Origin: JANLYQ01 sp031365725 | GTDB taxonomy: Bacteria > Actinomycetota > Actinomycetes > JACCUZ01 | NCBI GenBank assembly: GCA_031365725.1 | Contig: JANLYQ010000124.1 | Location: 1-49,034 of the forward strand | DNA length: 49,034 bases | Direction: 5' to 3' | In this document: positions 32,611-41,394 of the stretch, piece by piece | Layout of the letters: each line of letters starts with the position of its first letter | Position numbering within the stretch: the stretch's first letter is position 1 | Notes under the pieces: model-generated | What the model was told of the DNA's origin: nothing | The model's database searches: none | What the model saw: only the letters and a program-made list of their open reading frames with translations | Made by a program: the position numbers and the translations under genes

Positions 32611-33427
32611 GCAACGCCTGGTTGAACTCGTCCGGGTGGCTGGTGTTGAACCCATGAGGAGCGTCCTCGACCACCACCAGTGAGGAGTGAGCAATCGCTT
32701 CGTGGGTGCGCTGGCCGGACCCCACGAACGGCACGGTGCCGTCGCCGCGACCGTGCAGGACCAAGGCGGGCACCGTGACCTTCGGCAGGTCGGAGCGGAA
32801 GTCGGTGGTGCCGAACGAGGCCATGCACGCGAGAGCCGCCTTCTGGTCGGACTGCTGGCACACCGCGATGGCCTCCTGCCGCTGCGTCTCCGTGACCTTG
32901 AGGTCGCCGCCCACCGAGAAGAACTGGGTGGTGAACTGGTCGAAGAAGCCATCTCGGTCCTCGGTCAGGTTCTTCGTCATCTCCGCAGCCAGCTCCTCGG
33001 TCAGCGGACCATCCGGGTTGTCGTCAGACTTCAGCAGGAACGGCGGCACCGCGGCGGCGAACACCACGCTGTGCAGGCGCTCCTCTCCGTGCCTCGTGAC
33101 GTACCGAGCGACTTCGCCGCCGCCCATGGAGAAGCCGACGAGGGTGACGTCCCGAAGGTCGAGCTCGGTGAGCACACCATCAAGGTCATCAGCCAACGTG
33201 TCGTAGTCATAGCCGCCGCTGGGCTCGTCGCTGCGCCCGAAGCCACGACGGTCGTAGGTGACGACGCGGTACCCCGCCGCTGTCAGGGCCGGTACCTGTG
33301 ACGCCCAAGACTCGCCGGACAACGGCCAGCCATGGATGAGCACGACCGGCCGGCCAGCACCTCCGGTGTCCTCCACATGCACCTTGGTCGTGGAGAGCAA
33401 GCCGGAATGCGCTGTCACGTCAACCAT
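32591..33427 (-). CDS. Alpha/beta hydrolase, cofactor-free haloperoxidase-like
   Basis: 278 residues. Oxyanion-hole region VLIHGWPLSG, nucleophile elbow GFSMGGGE (Ser about 98), the acid in VLHGRGDGTVPF and catalytic His in DAPHGFNTSHPDEF. The overall sequence (YDRRGFGRSDEPSGGYDYDTLADDLDGVL) is that of non-heme chloroperoxidases/arylesterases. These hydrolyse esters and can make peracids. Cytoplasmic, monocistronic. ATG 33427 has GAGG seven bases upstream. Confidence 0.88.
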   Translation of the reverse strand: MVDVTAHSGLLSTTKVHVEDTGGAGRPVVLIHGWPLSGESWASQVPALTAAGYRVVTYDRRGFGRSDEPSGGYDYDTLADDLDGVLTELDLRDVTLVGFSMGGGEVARYVTRHGEERLHSVVFAAAVPPFLLKSDDNPDGPLTEELAAEMTKNLTEDRDGFFDQFTTQFFSVGGDLKVTETQRQEAIAVCQQSDQKAALACMASFGTTDFRSDLPKVTVPALVLHGRGDGTVPFVGSGQRTHEAIAHSSLVVVEDAPHGFNTSHPDEFNQALLNFLAR

Positions 33428-33533
33428 GGATGATCCTCACGTCGGGGTGGCGCGGCGACAACACGCCGCTGCACACCGCCGACTACCCGCCAGCAACTCG
33501 CCGGAAACGAGGGTGTCTACGCGTCTCGTGCTG

Positions 33534-34031
33534 TCACGTCAGGTCGATGCGCATGACCACCCGACGTACGGTCGGATGTGTGACCTCGGAGAAGCCCGCG
33601 TCCTGGAACACCTGCCGGGTGCCGACGTGCGTCTCGCCCCACGTGATGTCCTTGCCCGGTTGAGTCACCATCGGGTATGCCTCGAGCGCCAACGCCCCCC
33701 GCTCGCGCGCGAAGCCGATCGTGGCCGTCGCGAGGGCATAGGTCAGGCCACGGCCGCGCCATTCCTTGCGCACCACGAAGCACGTCACCGCCCAGACGGT
33801 CTCGTCGTCCTTGTCCTCGTCCCGCCCGGACCACGGGATGCGGGACGAACGCAGCTTCGGGTACGCCGTCCGCGGCTCGACGGCTGCCCACGCCACCGGT
33901 TGGCCGTCCAGGTACGCCACGATCCCGCTGGTCCGATCGGCGTCCGTCGTCCCCAACACCGCCTCGAGATCCTCACTCGTCGCCTTGTTGGCGGGCAGGA
34001 TCGTGAGGTCGTCAAGCGCGATGACTCTCAC
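33534..34031 (-). CDS. GNAT-family N-acetyltransferase
   Basis: 165 residues. Core beta strand VTCFVVRKEWRGRGLTYALATATIGFARERGA holds the acetyl-CoA loop RxxGxG, followed by ALEAYPM and FQDAGFSEV. The start is GTG 34031 with GGAGG five bases upstream. The first 20 bases overlap the 3' end of the diguanylate cyclase gene, so the two are coupled. Substrate unknown. Confidence 0.82.
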   Translation of the reverse strand: MRVIALDDLTILPANKATSEDLEAVLGTTDADRTSGIVAYLDGQPVAWAAVEPRTAYPKLRSSRIPWSGRDEDKDDETVWAVTCFVVRKEWRGRGLTYALATATIGFARERGALALEAYPMVTQPGKDITWGETHVGTRQVFQDAGFSEVTHPTVRRVVMRIDLT

Positions 34032-35763
34032 GAGCACCTCCGCTGACCGAGTCGTCGTCGAGGTCGGTCGCGGTCTCCAGTCGGGCACGCCCACCCGCCT
34101 TGGCGCGGTAGAGCGCAGAGTCAGCGCGTTCCAGCAACGCGTCGATGTCAGCCGATGGACCAGTGGTCATGCCGGCGCTGAGCGTGACCGACAGGTCGGG
34201 ATGGACCTCGTGCCACGGTTGGGTGCCGAGGCGCACCACCAAGGCCTCCGCCCGCCGGCGCATCTCCGCGAGGTCACCGGCATCCCGCACGATGACGAAC
34301 TCGTCTCCCCCGAGCCTGGCGACCAGGTCAGTCGGCCGAGAGTGCAGCGTCAGCTCGGTGGCACAGCGACGGAGCACCTCGTCGCCAACCGCGTGTCCGA
34401 ACGTGTCGTTGACCGCTTTGAAGTGATCGATGTCGAGGAGCAGCACCGTGGTCAGGTTGCGTGACCCGCGCAGCCGCAGGCGCTCGAGCGCCCGGGTGTA
34501 GACGTGTCGGTTGGCAAGACCGGTCAGCTCGTCGACGTACGCGCGCTCGGACAGGACCTGGTTCTCCCTATGCACCCGTTCGGCTACCTGCCGGGACCGC
34601 GCCGCCTCGATGGCCCGACGCTGCCCGGAGGCGTGCACGGTGAGCAGCTCGTTGACATACAGCTGGGCGGCAGGACCGAGTCCTGACTGCCGCGCGCCGA
34701 TCGACAGCGCCAGCATCCGGATCCCGGGGATGAGGTCGGGGTGCATGGCGGCCGCCACCTCGACCGCGACCGCCGCAGCCGCCTCAGCCCGTCCGTCGTC
34801 GGCCGCCCGCACTGCCTCACCCAGGCGGGCGCACGCGGCAAAGCCCGGCCAGGGCGAACCGGTGACCTGGTCAAGCACGCTTTCGAGAGCCGCTGATGCA
34901 GGCGCGCCCGCGATGGCTTCGAGCAGGTGCAACAGGCACCGGTACTCCTCCACCCACGGAGCGGGCAGATCAGCCAGATCGGCGCGCAGGGAGCCGATGC
35001 CCTCCTGGGCTGCGACGGCAGCCGCATCGCGCTCGCCCCGTTCGAAAAGTGCCGCCACCTGCTCGGTCGTTGACTCGATCCGGTTGGCAGAAACCGCGTG
35101 CAACGTCGTCACCCTGATCCGGTCGAGCGCGCCGGACCACGGTCGGCTGAGATCTGCGAGGGCTCGCTCGTGCATGTCCAGCTCGAGGTCGCGCATGCCG
35201 CAGTAGGCGTAGGCAAGGGCGCAGGCCACCCACCCCGTCGGCCGGTGCACGAGGTCGCCACCACCGTCCTGCAGCAGCGCCACTGCTCGGGCTACGTCGG
35301 CGTCAGCTCCGACGGCGTACTTCTCGTGGCCGGACCAGCCCAGCTGAGCCCGGCTCGCGAGGACCACTGCCACCAGCGAGTTGTCGCCGCTCTGTCGCGC
35401 CAACGACTCGATCGTCTCCTGCAGCTCGGACACGTCCTGCTCGGTGACGATGGCGCGGGACCAACGGGCGTACTCCACGACGAAGGCGACGTCGGTCCAG
35501 CCGTGCTCGTGCGCCCGTCGCCTCAGCGCAGCAATGTGAGTGTCCGGGCCGCCCGGCTCGTCTGGGCCGACGGGGGCGTCCGCTTGAGCGAGTTCGAGCA
35601 CCAGGTAGGCGTCGGCCAGCGCCTCCTCGTGCGCCACCGACCGGGCCGGTGTCCGCACGCGCTGCCGGGTCGCGGGACGGGTAGACGACTCGGCGGGCGG
35701 CGCCTCGTTCCCGCCGCGTTGAATCATCACCGCTCGTCTCCCGTTGCCACAACCCTCAGTCAT
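34012..35763 (-). CDS. Diguanylate cyclase with N-terminal helical-repeat domain
   Basis: 583 residues. The C-terminal GGDEF domain (about 420-565) makes cyclic di-GMP: YVDELTGLANRHVYTRALERL, LLDIDHFKAVNDTFGHAVGDEVL, the intact catalytic GGDEF (485-489) and, five residues before it, the product-inhibition I-site RPTD (476-479). The preceding about 380 residues are Ala/Leu/Glu-rich with no membrane segment, resembling TPR-like helical repeats, so this looks like a soluble cyclase sensing a partner. Start ATG 35763 or GTG 35730; both have GGGAG about seven to eight bases upstream. Followed by an overlapping acetyltransferase gene. Confidence 0.88.
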   Translation of the reverse strand: MTEGCGNGRRAVMIQRGGNEAPPAESSTRPATRQRVRTPARSVAHEEALADAYLVLELAQADAPVGPDEPGGPDTHIAALRRRAHEHGWTDVAFVVEYARWSRAIVTEQDVSELQETIESLARQSGDNSLVAVVLASRAQLGWSGHEKYAVGADADVARAVALLQDGGGDLVHRPTGWVACALAYAYCGMRDLELDMHERALADLSRPWSGALDRIRVTTLHAVSANRIESTTEQVAALFERGERDAAAVAAQEGIGSLRADLADLPAPWVEEYRCLLHLLEAIAGAPASAALESVLDQVTGSPWPGFAACARLGEAVRAADDGRAEAAAAVAVEVAAAMHPDLIPGIRMLALSIGARQSGLGPAAQLYVNELLTVHASGQRRAIEAARSRQVAERVHRENQVLSERAYVDELTGLANRHVYTRALERLRLRGSRNLTTVLLLDIDHFKAVNDTFGHAVGDEVLRRCATELTLHSRPTDLVARLGGDEFVIVRDAGDLAEMRRRAEALVVRLGTQPWHEVHPDLSVTLSAGMTTGPSADIDALLERADSALYRAKAGGRARLETATDLDDDSVSGGARESHRA

Positions 35764-36247
35764 AGCATCGGCTCCCGGGGTGGGCCGCTAGAGGATCTCC
35801 GGACGGGAGTTCTGCACGGGCCCCACCACTGGGCACACCAGGTGGTCGTGTTGGGCACCTTCGCTCGTCGACGGGTGCCGCGGTCAGTGCGGGTCGAGCG
35901 TGCGGGGACGACCCCGCGGCGGGGGGAGGCCAGGTGTCCACGTGCTGCGTACGGCGTGATGGTCATGGTGTTCTGGAGCCGGCGACCATGACCCTGCTCG
36001 GCGATGCGAACTGGTGGATCCCGAGGACGCGCGACCGACGGCTCCCGAGACTGTGTGACCGAGGGGAGGAGTTGCCATCGGATCAGCTGCGCCAACGCCC
36101 ATCTCCGATACAGGCGGGTCGCGGTTGACAGAGGGGGCACCGAAGGGTGCCAGTACCGATCGGCTCGTCGTGGGCCGGCCTTTGGCGGGGGTGCACCGAT
36201 GGTTCAACTCGGTGGCGACATCGCCGTGGTGGTGCAACGCTCGCCGG
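35764..36247. other. Gene-poor gap containing the tail of a dead MMPL gene
   Basis: 484 bases between a diguanylate cyclase and a serine hydrolase. The first about 200 bases show nothing I recognise. From about 35964 to 36128 one frame encodes the end of an MMPL transporter (separate entry). No repeats or hairpins were noticed. Confidence 0.6.
35964..36128 (+). pseudogene. Relic 3' end of an MMPL/RND-type membrane transporter gene
   Basis: One frame reads GVLEPATMTLLGDANWWIPR followed by TRDRRLPRL and a charged tail to a TGA at 36126-36128. MMPL-family transporters end with the same arrangement (VLVPATM..LLG..NWWLPRWLDR..P). The upstream sequence is not MMPL-like in any frame, and the required preceding helices are absent, so only the last about 50 codons survive. 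A deletion remnant is the simplest explanation. Confidence 0.5.
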
Positions 36248-37297
36248 GTGACGAGGGAGGCGGGCCGACTGGAGGCGCTCGCCCACCAGTTGCGCGCGTG
36301 GGGCGAGACCCGCGACCTGTCCGGTGCGATGCTCCTGACCCGGGGCGGTGAGCGGCTCTTCGAGGCCTGCGTCGGGTACGCCGACCGCGCGACCCGGGCC
36401 CCGGTCACGCCAGCCACCAGGTTTGGCATTGCGTCGGTGACCAAGATGTTCACCGCTTGCACGGTGGTCAGCCTCGTCCGTGACGGGCTGGTGGCATTCG
36501 GGACTCCTGTCGTGGACGTGCTGCCTCCGGACCGCAGGCCGAGGACCCTGCTGCCCGCGGTCACGGTGCACCATCTGCTCTGCCACACCTCGGGCATCGC
36601 CGACTACTGCGAGGAGGACGAGGACTCCCCGGCTTACCTCGCCGACTACGCCGAGCTGTGGCGCGACCTGCCCTCGTACTCGTTGACCCGGCCGGCTGAC
36701 TTTCTGCCGCTCTTCGGCGACCTGCCTCCCTACCGCCCGCCGGGCGAGTGCTTCGCGTACTCCAACGCCGGCTACATCGTCCTCGGCATGGTGATCGAGG
36801 AACTGACCCGTCAGGCCTACACCGACGTCGTGCAGCAACGCGTCTTCGACCCGGCCGGCATGTCGGAAAGCGGCTTCTTCCGGCTCGACGACGCAGTCGC
36901 TGACGTGGCGGTCGGCTACCGCCGCGCATCACCCGACGGGCCATGGCGTAGCAACGTCTACTCGATCCCGGTGATCGGCGGTGCGGATGGTGGCGCGATG
37001 TGCACCGCGCGCGACCTGGACCGGTTCCTCAGGGCGTACGCAGACGGGACGCTGCTGGGGCCGCTGCGCGATGTCGTCCTGACCCAGCACGCCGACGCCG
37101 GGGACGGCTTCGGGGAGGGCTACGGCGTGCACCTCTACCCCGACGGACGGTACGGGCACGGCGGTGGAGACCCCGGCGTCGAGGCACTGACCTATCGCTG
37201 GTCCGAGGAGGACGTGCACCTCGTCGTGCTGATCAACACCGAGGTCGGGCTCGTCGGCGAGCTCCGAGACGCGATGATCGCCGCCTGGCGGGGCTAG
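36248..37297 (+). CDS. Serine hydrolase, beta-lactamase class C/DD-peptidase-like family
   Basis: 349 residues. Active-site SVTK (SxxK) in FGIASVTKMFTACTVVSL, Tyr motif YSNAGYIVLGMVIEEL (YxN) and a late HGGGDPGVE in place of KTG are the three motifs of this family. No signal peptide is apparent, so it may be a cytoplasmic esterase or peptidase. I choose GTG 36248 because the upstream in-frame extension (from a TTG at 36125) has no family resemblance and non-coding composition. Monocistronic. Confidence 0.8.
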   Translation: MTREAGRLEALAHQLRAWGETRDLSGAMLLTRGGERLFEACVGYADRATRAPVTPATRFGIASVTKMFTACTVVSLVRDGLVAFGTPVVDVLPPDRRPRTLLPAVTVHHLLCHTSGIADYCEEDEDSPAYLADYAELWRDLPSYSLTRPADFLPLFGDLPPYRPPGECFAYSNAGYIVLGMVIEELTRQAYTDVVQQRVFDPAGMSESGFFRLDDAVADVAVGYRRASPDGPWRSNVYSIPVIGGADGGAMCTARDLDRFLRAYADGTLLGPLRDVVLTQHADAGDGFGEGYGVHLYPDGRYGHGGGDPGVEALTYRWSEEDVHLVVLINTEVGLVGELRDAMIAAWRG

Positions 37298-37357
37298 CGC
37301 GGGCAGAAGCCTGAGCTCGATCGTCGAAACTGCCGGCTGACCTGCGGTGATGTAGTG

Positions 37358-37430
37358 AGCCGACGCGCGGACTCGAACCGCGAACCGCCCGATTACAAGT
37401 CGGGTGCGCTACCAGTTGCGCCACGCCGGC
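37358..37430 (-). tRNA. tRNA-Thr (anticodon TGT)
   Basis: 73-base cloverleaf on the minus strand. Acceptor stem GCCGGCG/CGTCGGC (one G-T pair), D arm GCGC...GCGC, anticodon stem CCCGA/TCGGG with loop CTTGTAA giving anticodon TGT, and T arm CGCGG-TTCGAGT-CCGCG. The discriminator base is T and the CCA end is not encoded. It lies 15 bases downstream of the small lipoprotein gene. Confidence 0.93.
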
Positions 37431-37444
37431 GAAGCCCGATCATC

Positions 37445-37882
37445 TTAGGACGCTCGGGCTTCGAGAGCGCGTGTGCACACCACGACGACCTTGGCTGCTT
37501 CCACCCGGTACTCGCGCAGGCGCTCCACCCGCACCCGGCGACTGACCCCGGCCTTCGCCGCGGCTTGAGCCATGGTGCCGGCCATCCGCGCCTGCCGCAG
37601 CGCCGCCGACGACGGGTAGTCGCGCACTTCGAGAGCGACGGTGCCGTCAACGGCACTGAGCCGGCTGCGCACGTCATCGGTGAACTCTTGATAGGCCTCC
37701 TGGCCCAGGTCACGTAGCGGTCCCTCGGCATAGCTGATGGCGGAGAGAGTCTGCTGGCAGCCGTCACCGGGATCGGTATAGCTGGCCAAAGCATCGGGTG
37801 GGTGCGGCGCCGACGAGCACCCGGTCAGGACCAGGACGGACCCCGAGGCCACGACCAGCAGCGACAGTGCCCGTGGTCGCAT
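37445..37882 (-). CDS. Small lipoprotein of unknown function
   Basis: 145 residues with a lipoprotein signal (lipobox LTGC, Cys22). The short mature domain is alpha/beta and contains two later cysteines (in DGCQQTL and VVVCTRAL) that could form a disulfide. Start ATG 37882 follows AGGGGAT five bases upstream. No family recognised. It precedes tRNA-Thr on the same strand. Confidence 0.65.
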   Translation of the reverse strand: MRPRALSLLVVASGSVLVLTGCSSAPHPPDALASYTDPGDGCQQTLSAISYAEGPLRDLGQEAYQEFTDDVRSRLSAVDGTVALEVRDYPSSAALRQARMAGTMAQAAAKAGVSRRVRVERLREYRVEAAKVVVVCTRALEARAS

Positions 37883-37960
37883 CGGATCCCCTTGCAGCAG
37901 TGCCATCTGGCCTAACCGTTGAAACTGAGGAACAGGTTAGCACCAGCCTCGGCCGACCAC

Positions 37961-37966
37961 TACGCT
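37961..37966 (+). promoter_or_regulatory. Putative -10 of a leaderless promoter for the CGNR regulator
   Basis: TACGCT (TANNNT) ends six bases before GTG 37973, and no Shine-Dalgarno sequence is evident between. Confidence 0.4.
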
Positions 37967-37972
37967 GGTGAG

Positions 37973-38617
37973 GTGTCCGGACCGACTCTCAGCGCGCTAC
38001 CGACTGCGTCGCGGCGGGCGCACGGGCTGGTGCTCCCAGTCCCCATCTCCGGGCATCCTTGCCTCGAGCTGTGCAACACCCGGGCCGGCTGGGGGTCCGC
38101 GCGCCCGAAGGAGTACCTCACGGACTACCCGCACCTGGCGGTCCTGGCCGCTGACCAGAAGCTCCTGTCGGTCCCGGCTCGCCGGCTGTGCCTGGACCTT
38201 GCCGCAGCGGACCCGCACGCCGCCGACCTGGAGCTCGACCGCGCGTGGCGCGTGCGTGGTGACCTCTATCAGATGTTTCTTGGTGATCAGGACCCGATGC
38301 TGATCCGACGGCTCAATGCCGACCTCCTGCGGGCACGCCGGCAGCTGAGGTTTCTCGGGTTGAGCGCGGATCCCGCCGACAGCTGGGTGGCAGAGCCGAT
38401 CCAGCTGTCGACCCCGCTGGATGCCTTCCTGTGGTCCCTGGAACGGCTGCTCATGAGCGGACTATCGACCGTGACTGCCTGCCCAGGACACGACTGCGGC
38501 TGGTTGTTCAGCGACCCAGGTGGACGTCGGCGGTGGTGCAGCATGCGCTGGTGCGGCAACAGGGCCAAGGTCGCTCGTCACGCCGCCCGCGCGTCGGGGC
38601 GGAGCGCCCCGAGCTGA
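37973..38617 (+). CDS. CGNR zinc finger protein, putative transcriptional regulator
   Basis: 214 residues. The N-terminal ABATE-type region starts near HPCLELCNTRAGWG. The C-terminal CGNR treble-clef zinc finger reads CPGHDCGWLF, then RRRWCSMRWCGNRAKVARH, with the four cysteines and the CGNR signature (near residue 190). These proteins are thought to be stress-linked DNA-binding regulators. GTG 37973 is selected for the -10 hexamer just upstream. Confidence 0.87.
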   Translation: MSGPTLSALPTASRRAHGLVLPVPISGHPCLELCNTRAGWGSARPKEYLTDYPHLAVLAADQKLLSVPARRLCLDLAAADPHAADLELDRAWRVRGDLYQMFLGDQDPMLIRRLNADLLRARRQLRFLGLSADPADSWVAEPIQLSTPLDAFLWSLERLLMSGLSTVTACPGHDCGWLFSDPGGRRRWCSMRWCGNRAKVARHAARASGRSAPS

Positions 38618-38638
38618 CCGCCGCCCCTCAGACCCGCG

Positions 38639-40048
38639 TCACTCGGGAGTGGCAGCGCCGGCGGCCTTGACGCCCTCGCCGACCCACACCGTCTTGATGT
38701 TGGTGAACTCCCTGATCCCGTGGGCCGAGAGCTCGCGACCGGTGCCGCTGTTCTTGATGCCGCCGAACGGCAACTCGTTGTAGGAGATGGTCATGCCGTT
38801 GACGAAGACCTGACCGGCCTCGAGGTCGCGGATGCAGCGGTCCTGCTCGGCGGGATCGCTGGTCCACACATTGCTGCTGAGACCGAACTCCGAGTCGTTG
38901 GCCAGCGTGATGGCCGCGTCGAGGTCGGGCACCCGGAAGACCAACGCCACCGGGCCGAAGACCTCTTCGGCATAGAGACGCATGTCGGTCGTGATGTCGG
39001 TGACGACCGTCGGGGGGTACCACCAGCCGGGCTTGTCGACGGTGTCGCCGCCGACGAGGATCGTGGCGCCCTTGGCCCGCGCATCCTCGACCAGCTCGGT
39101 GACGTCCTGCAGGCCGCCCTCGGTGGCCAGCGGGCCTACGTCGGTCGCGTCGTCCATCGGGTCGCCGAGCACCAGGGCGCGCATCTTGTCAGCGAACAGC
39201 CCCTCCCACTCGTCGGCCACGGCCTCGTGCACGATGAACCGCTTGGCCGCGATGCAGCTCTGGCCGTTGTTCTGACACCGTGCGGTCACCGCGACCGACG
39301 AGGACTTCGCGAGGTCGGCCGACGGCATGACCAGGAACGGGTCGCTGCCACCGAGCTCGAGCACCGTGTGCTTGAGCCGGTCACCGGCGACACCGGCCAC
39401 CGCACGACCGGCCGGGGTGCTGCCGGTGAGGGTGGCGGCCACGACCCGCTCGTCACGCAGGATCCGCTCGACCGCACCGGACCCGACCAGCAGGGTCTGG
39501 AAGACGTTCGCAGGGAACCCGGCCCGACGGAACAGGTCCTCCATGAACAGCGCCGTCTGCGGCACGTTGGACGCGTGCTTGAGCAGCCCCACGTTGCCGG
39601 CCATCAGCGCGGGCGCGGCAAAGCGCATCGCCTGCCAGAGCGGGAAGTTCCACGGCATGATCGCCAAGACCGCGCCGACCGGCTGATAGCGCGCGTAGGC
39701 CTTCACCGCGCCGACGGCACCCGCGTCGGCGGCCTCGTCGGCCAGGAACTCAGCCGCGTGGTCGGCATAGAACCGGCACCCCTTGGCGCACTTGGCGACC
39801 TCGGCCTTGGCCGACTTGAGGGTCTTGCCCATCTCCAGGGTCATCATCGCCGCGATGGAGTCCACCTCGGCGTCGAGGATGTCCGCCGCTGCCCGCATCC
39901 ACCCCGCGCGGTCGTCGTACGACGTCAAGCGGTAGGTCGCGAACGCCGCGGCGGCCTTGGCGAGCCGCTCGTCGACCTCGCTGTCGCTCAGGGCGTCGAA
40001 CGTCTTGACGGTCTCGCCGGTCGCCGGGTTCTGGGTCGCGATGGCCAT
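38639..40048 (-). CDS. gabD: NAD(P)-dependent succinate-semialdehyde dehydrogenase
   Basis: 469-residue aldehyde dehydrogenase of the GabD/Sad branch, oxidising succinate semialdehyde to succinate. Start IATQNPATGE, MPWNFPLWQ, catalytic Glu231 in VLELGGSDPF, catalytic Cys265 in NGQSCIAAKR and the end ELPFGGIKNSGTGRELSAHGIREF fit this group. ATG 40048 has AAGGAG upstream. It lies 35 bases after the cupin gene on the same strand, so it may be co-transcribed. The substrate is assigned from family resemblance. Confidence 0.85.
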   Translation of the reverse strand: MAIATQNPATGETVKTFDALSDSEVDERLAKAAAAFATYRLTSYDDRAGWMRAAADILDAEVDSIAAMMTLEMGKTLKSAKAEVAKCAKGCRFYADHAAEFLADEAADAGAVGAVKAYARYQPVGAVLAIMPWNFPLWQAMRFAAPALMAGNVGLLKHASNVPQTALFMEDLFRRAGFPANVFQTLLVGSGAVERILRDERVVAATLTGSTPAGRAVAGVAGDRLKHTVLELGGSDPFLVMPSADLAKSSSVAVTARCQNNGQSCIAAKRFIVHEAVADEWEGLFADKMRALVLGDPMDDATDVGPLATEGGLQDVTELVEDARAKGATILVGGDTVDKPGWWYPPTVVTDITTDMRLYAEEVFGPVALVFRVPDLDAAITLANDSEFGLSSNVWTSDPAEQDRCIRDLEAGQVFVNGMTISYNELPFGGIKNSGTGRELSAHGIREFTNIKTVWVGEGVKAAGAATPE

Positions 40049-40083
40049 CGCGGGCTCCTTGATTGTCGTGGGTGTGCTGGGGG

Positions 40084-40404
40084 TCAAGCAGAAGGGTCGA
40101 GAGGCCATGCGCGCGGGGCAGTGTCCTGCCCCGACTCAGGTGGCGCGAACACCACAGCCACCTCGAGGTCAGCGGTGATGTCGACGAACTGGTGCGGCAT
40201 GCGCGCAGGCACGAAGAGGACCGCGCCGACGGTCGCCGGTGTCCTGACACCGTCGACGACCAGCATCGCCGCGCCCGCGGTGACGACGTAGACCTCGTCC
40301 TCGTCGTGCGGCGACTGTCCGTCGTGCGCACCGGCTGGCAGGTGATAGACCCCAGCGCTCAGGGCGTCGGAGCGCGCCAGCTCGTCATATCTGACCTCGC
40401 TCAT
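40084..40404 (-). CDS. Small cupin-domain protein
   Basis: 106 residues forming a single cupin barrel. Motif 1 HDGQSPHDEDEVYVVTAGAAMLVVDG contains His/Glu metal candidates and motif 2 is PARMPHQFVDI. The ATG overlaps the fructokinase stop (ATGA), so it is translated with that gene. Single cupins of this size can be sugar epimerase- or sensor-like. The link to the amylosucrase/fructokinase unit suggests a sugar role (inference). Confidence 0.82.
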   Translation of the reverse strand: MSEVRYDELARSDALSAGVYHLPAGAHDGQSPHDEDEVYVVTAGAAMLVVDGVRTPATVGAVLFVPARMPHQFVDITADLEVAVVFAPPESGQDTAPRAWPLDPSA

Positions 40405-41360
40405 GACCCGCCCGCCGACGACCGGTGCAGCTCCTCAGCGCGCGGCGGATCGGCGCCCGCACGCGAGCAGGTGATGGCCGAGGCCTCGATGGCCTCGTCG
40501 ACCAAGGCACCGACCTCGTCGGCGGTCAACGCCCGCAACGCCGCGCGGTGCGAGGCACCGAGCAGCCCACGCGCGCCGAGACCGGCGAGCAACGCCGCCG
40601 TGAACGAGTCACCGGCACCGACGGTGTCGACCACGTCGACGCGGATGCCCGGCCGATCGACGCGTACGCCGCCCGCAGCCAGCGCGAGCGCCCCCTCCCC
40701 GCCTCGAGTGATGACCACGAGCGCCGGGCCGCTCGACAACCACGCCTCGGCGACCTGCTCGATCGAAAGGTCCGGCTCGAGCCACTCGACGTCCTCGCTG
40801 CTGGCCTTGACGACGTCGGCCATGGCGAGCACCTCGTGCACGACCGCGAGCACCTCCTCGCGGGAACCCATCAGCAGTTGACGGACGTTTGGATCGAACG
40901 ACACCGTGGCCGTGCTGACCGCGCGCGCGGCCAACCGGCGCAGCACCTCTCCACCGGGTGCCGTCGTAAGGCCCAGCGACCCGACGTGCAGAGCCGCGAC
41001 GTCGTCCAGGGCCATGGTCAGCTCGTCGTCTCGCCACTGCCAGTCGGCAGTGCCGTCGACCCGGAAGTCGTAGGCCGCGGACCCGTCGGGCTGCAGGGCG
41101 ACGATCGCCAACGACGACGACTCGGTCGCGGCGACCGCGTGCGAGAGGTCGACGCCGTTGCTCTCCAGGTGCGACCGCAGTCGGCGACCGAGCAGGTCGT
41201 CGGAGAGGCGGGCGAGCATCCGCGCGGGCAGTCCGAGACGCGCGACGCCGATCGCGACGTTGGCGGGGCTGCCACCCGGCGCGGCCCGGAACACACCATC
41301 TGCGCCGGCCGGGACCATGTCGGTGATGACCTCGCCTGCGACGGCGACCACGGGATCCAC
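40401..41360 (-). CDS. PfkB-family fructokinase
   Basis: 319 residues. GEVITDMVP at the N-terminus, GGSPANVAIGVARLG (the substrate loop), SFDPNVRQLL, KASSEDVEWL and the catalytic DTVGAGDSFTAALLAGL. GGSPANVA with SFDPNxR is the bacterial fructokinase pattern. It would phosphorylate fructose released by the divergent amylosucrase. Start GTG 41360 is set by a -10 hexamer seven bases upstream and the family start. The gap to the amylosucrase start is only 34 bases. Confidence 0.87.
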   Translation of the reverse strand: MDPVVAVAGEVITDMVPAGADGVFRAAPGGSPANVAIGVARLGLPARMLARLSDDLLGRRLRSHLESNGVDLSHAVAATESSSLAIVALQPDGSAAYDFRVDGTADWQWRDDELTMALDDVAALHVGSLGLTTAPGGEVLRRLAARAVSTATVSFDPNVRQLLMGSREEVLAVVHEVLAMADVVKASSEDVEWLEPDLSIEQVAEAWLSSGPALVVITRGGEGALALAAGGVRVDRPGIRVDVVDTVGAGDSFTAALLAGLGARGLLGASHRAALRALTADEVGALVDEAIEASAITCSRAGADPPRAEELHRSSAGGS

Positions 41361-41394
41361 GCCGCCGAACCTACCGCCCCTACGATCAGGCGTG
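41361..41394. promoter_or_regulatory. Minimal divergent promoter with two facing -10 elements
   Basis: On the plus strand TACGAT (41381-41386) lies eight bases before the amylosucrase ATG (five before GTG 41392). On the minus strand TAGGTT (41368-41373) lies seven bases before the fructokinase GTG. Both fit TANNNT at the spacing for leaderless mRNAs, and their upstream promoter halves would lie in the opposite gene. Confidence 0.5.

Noticed and set aside
36125..36247. TTG-initiated N-terminal extension of the serine hydrolase
   Set aside because: The 41 extra residues have no family resemblance and follow directly on the MMPL relic.
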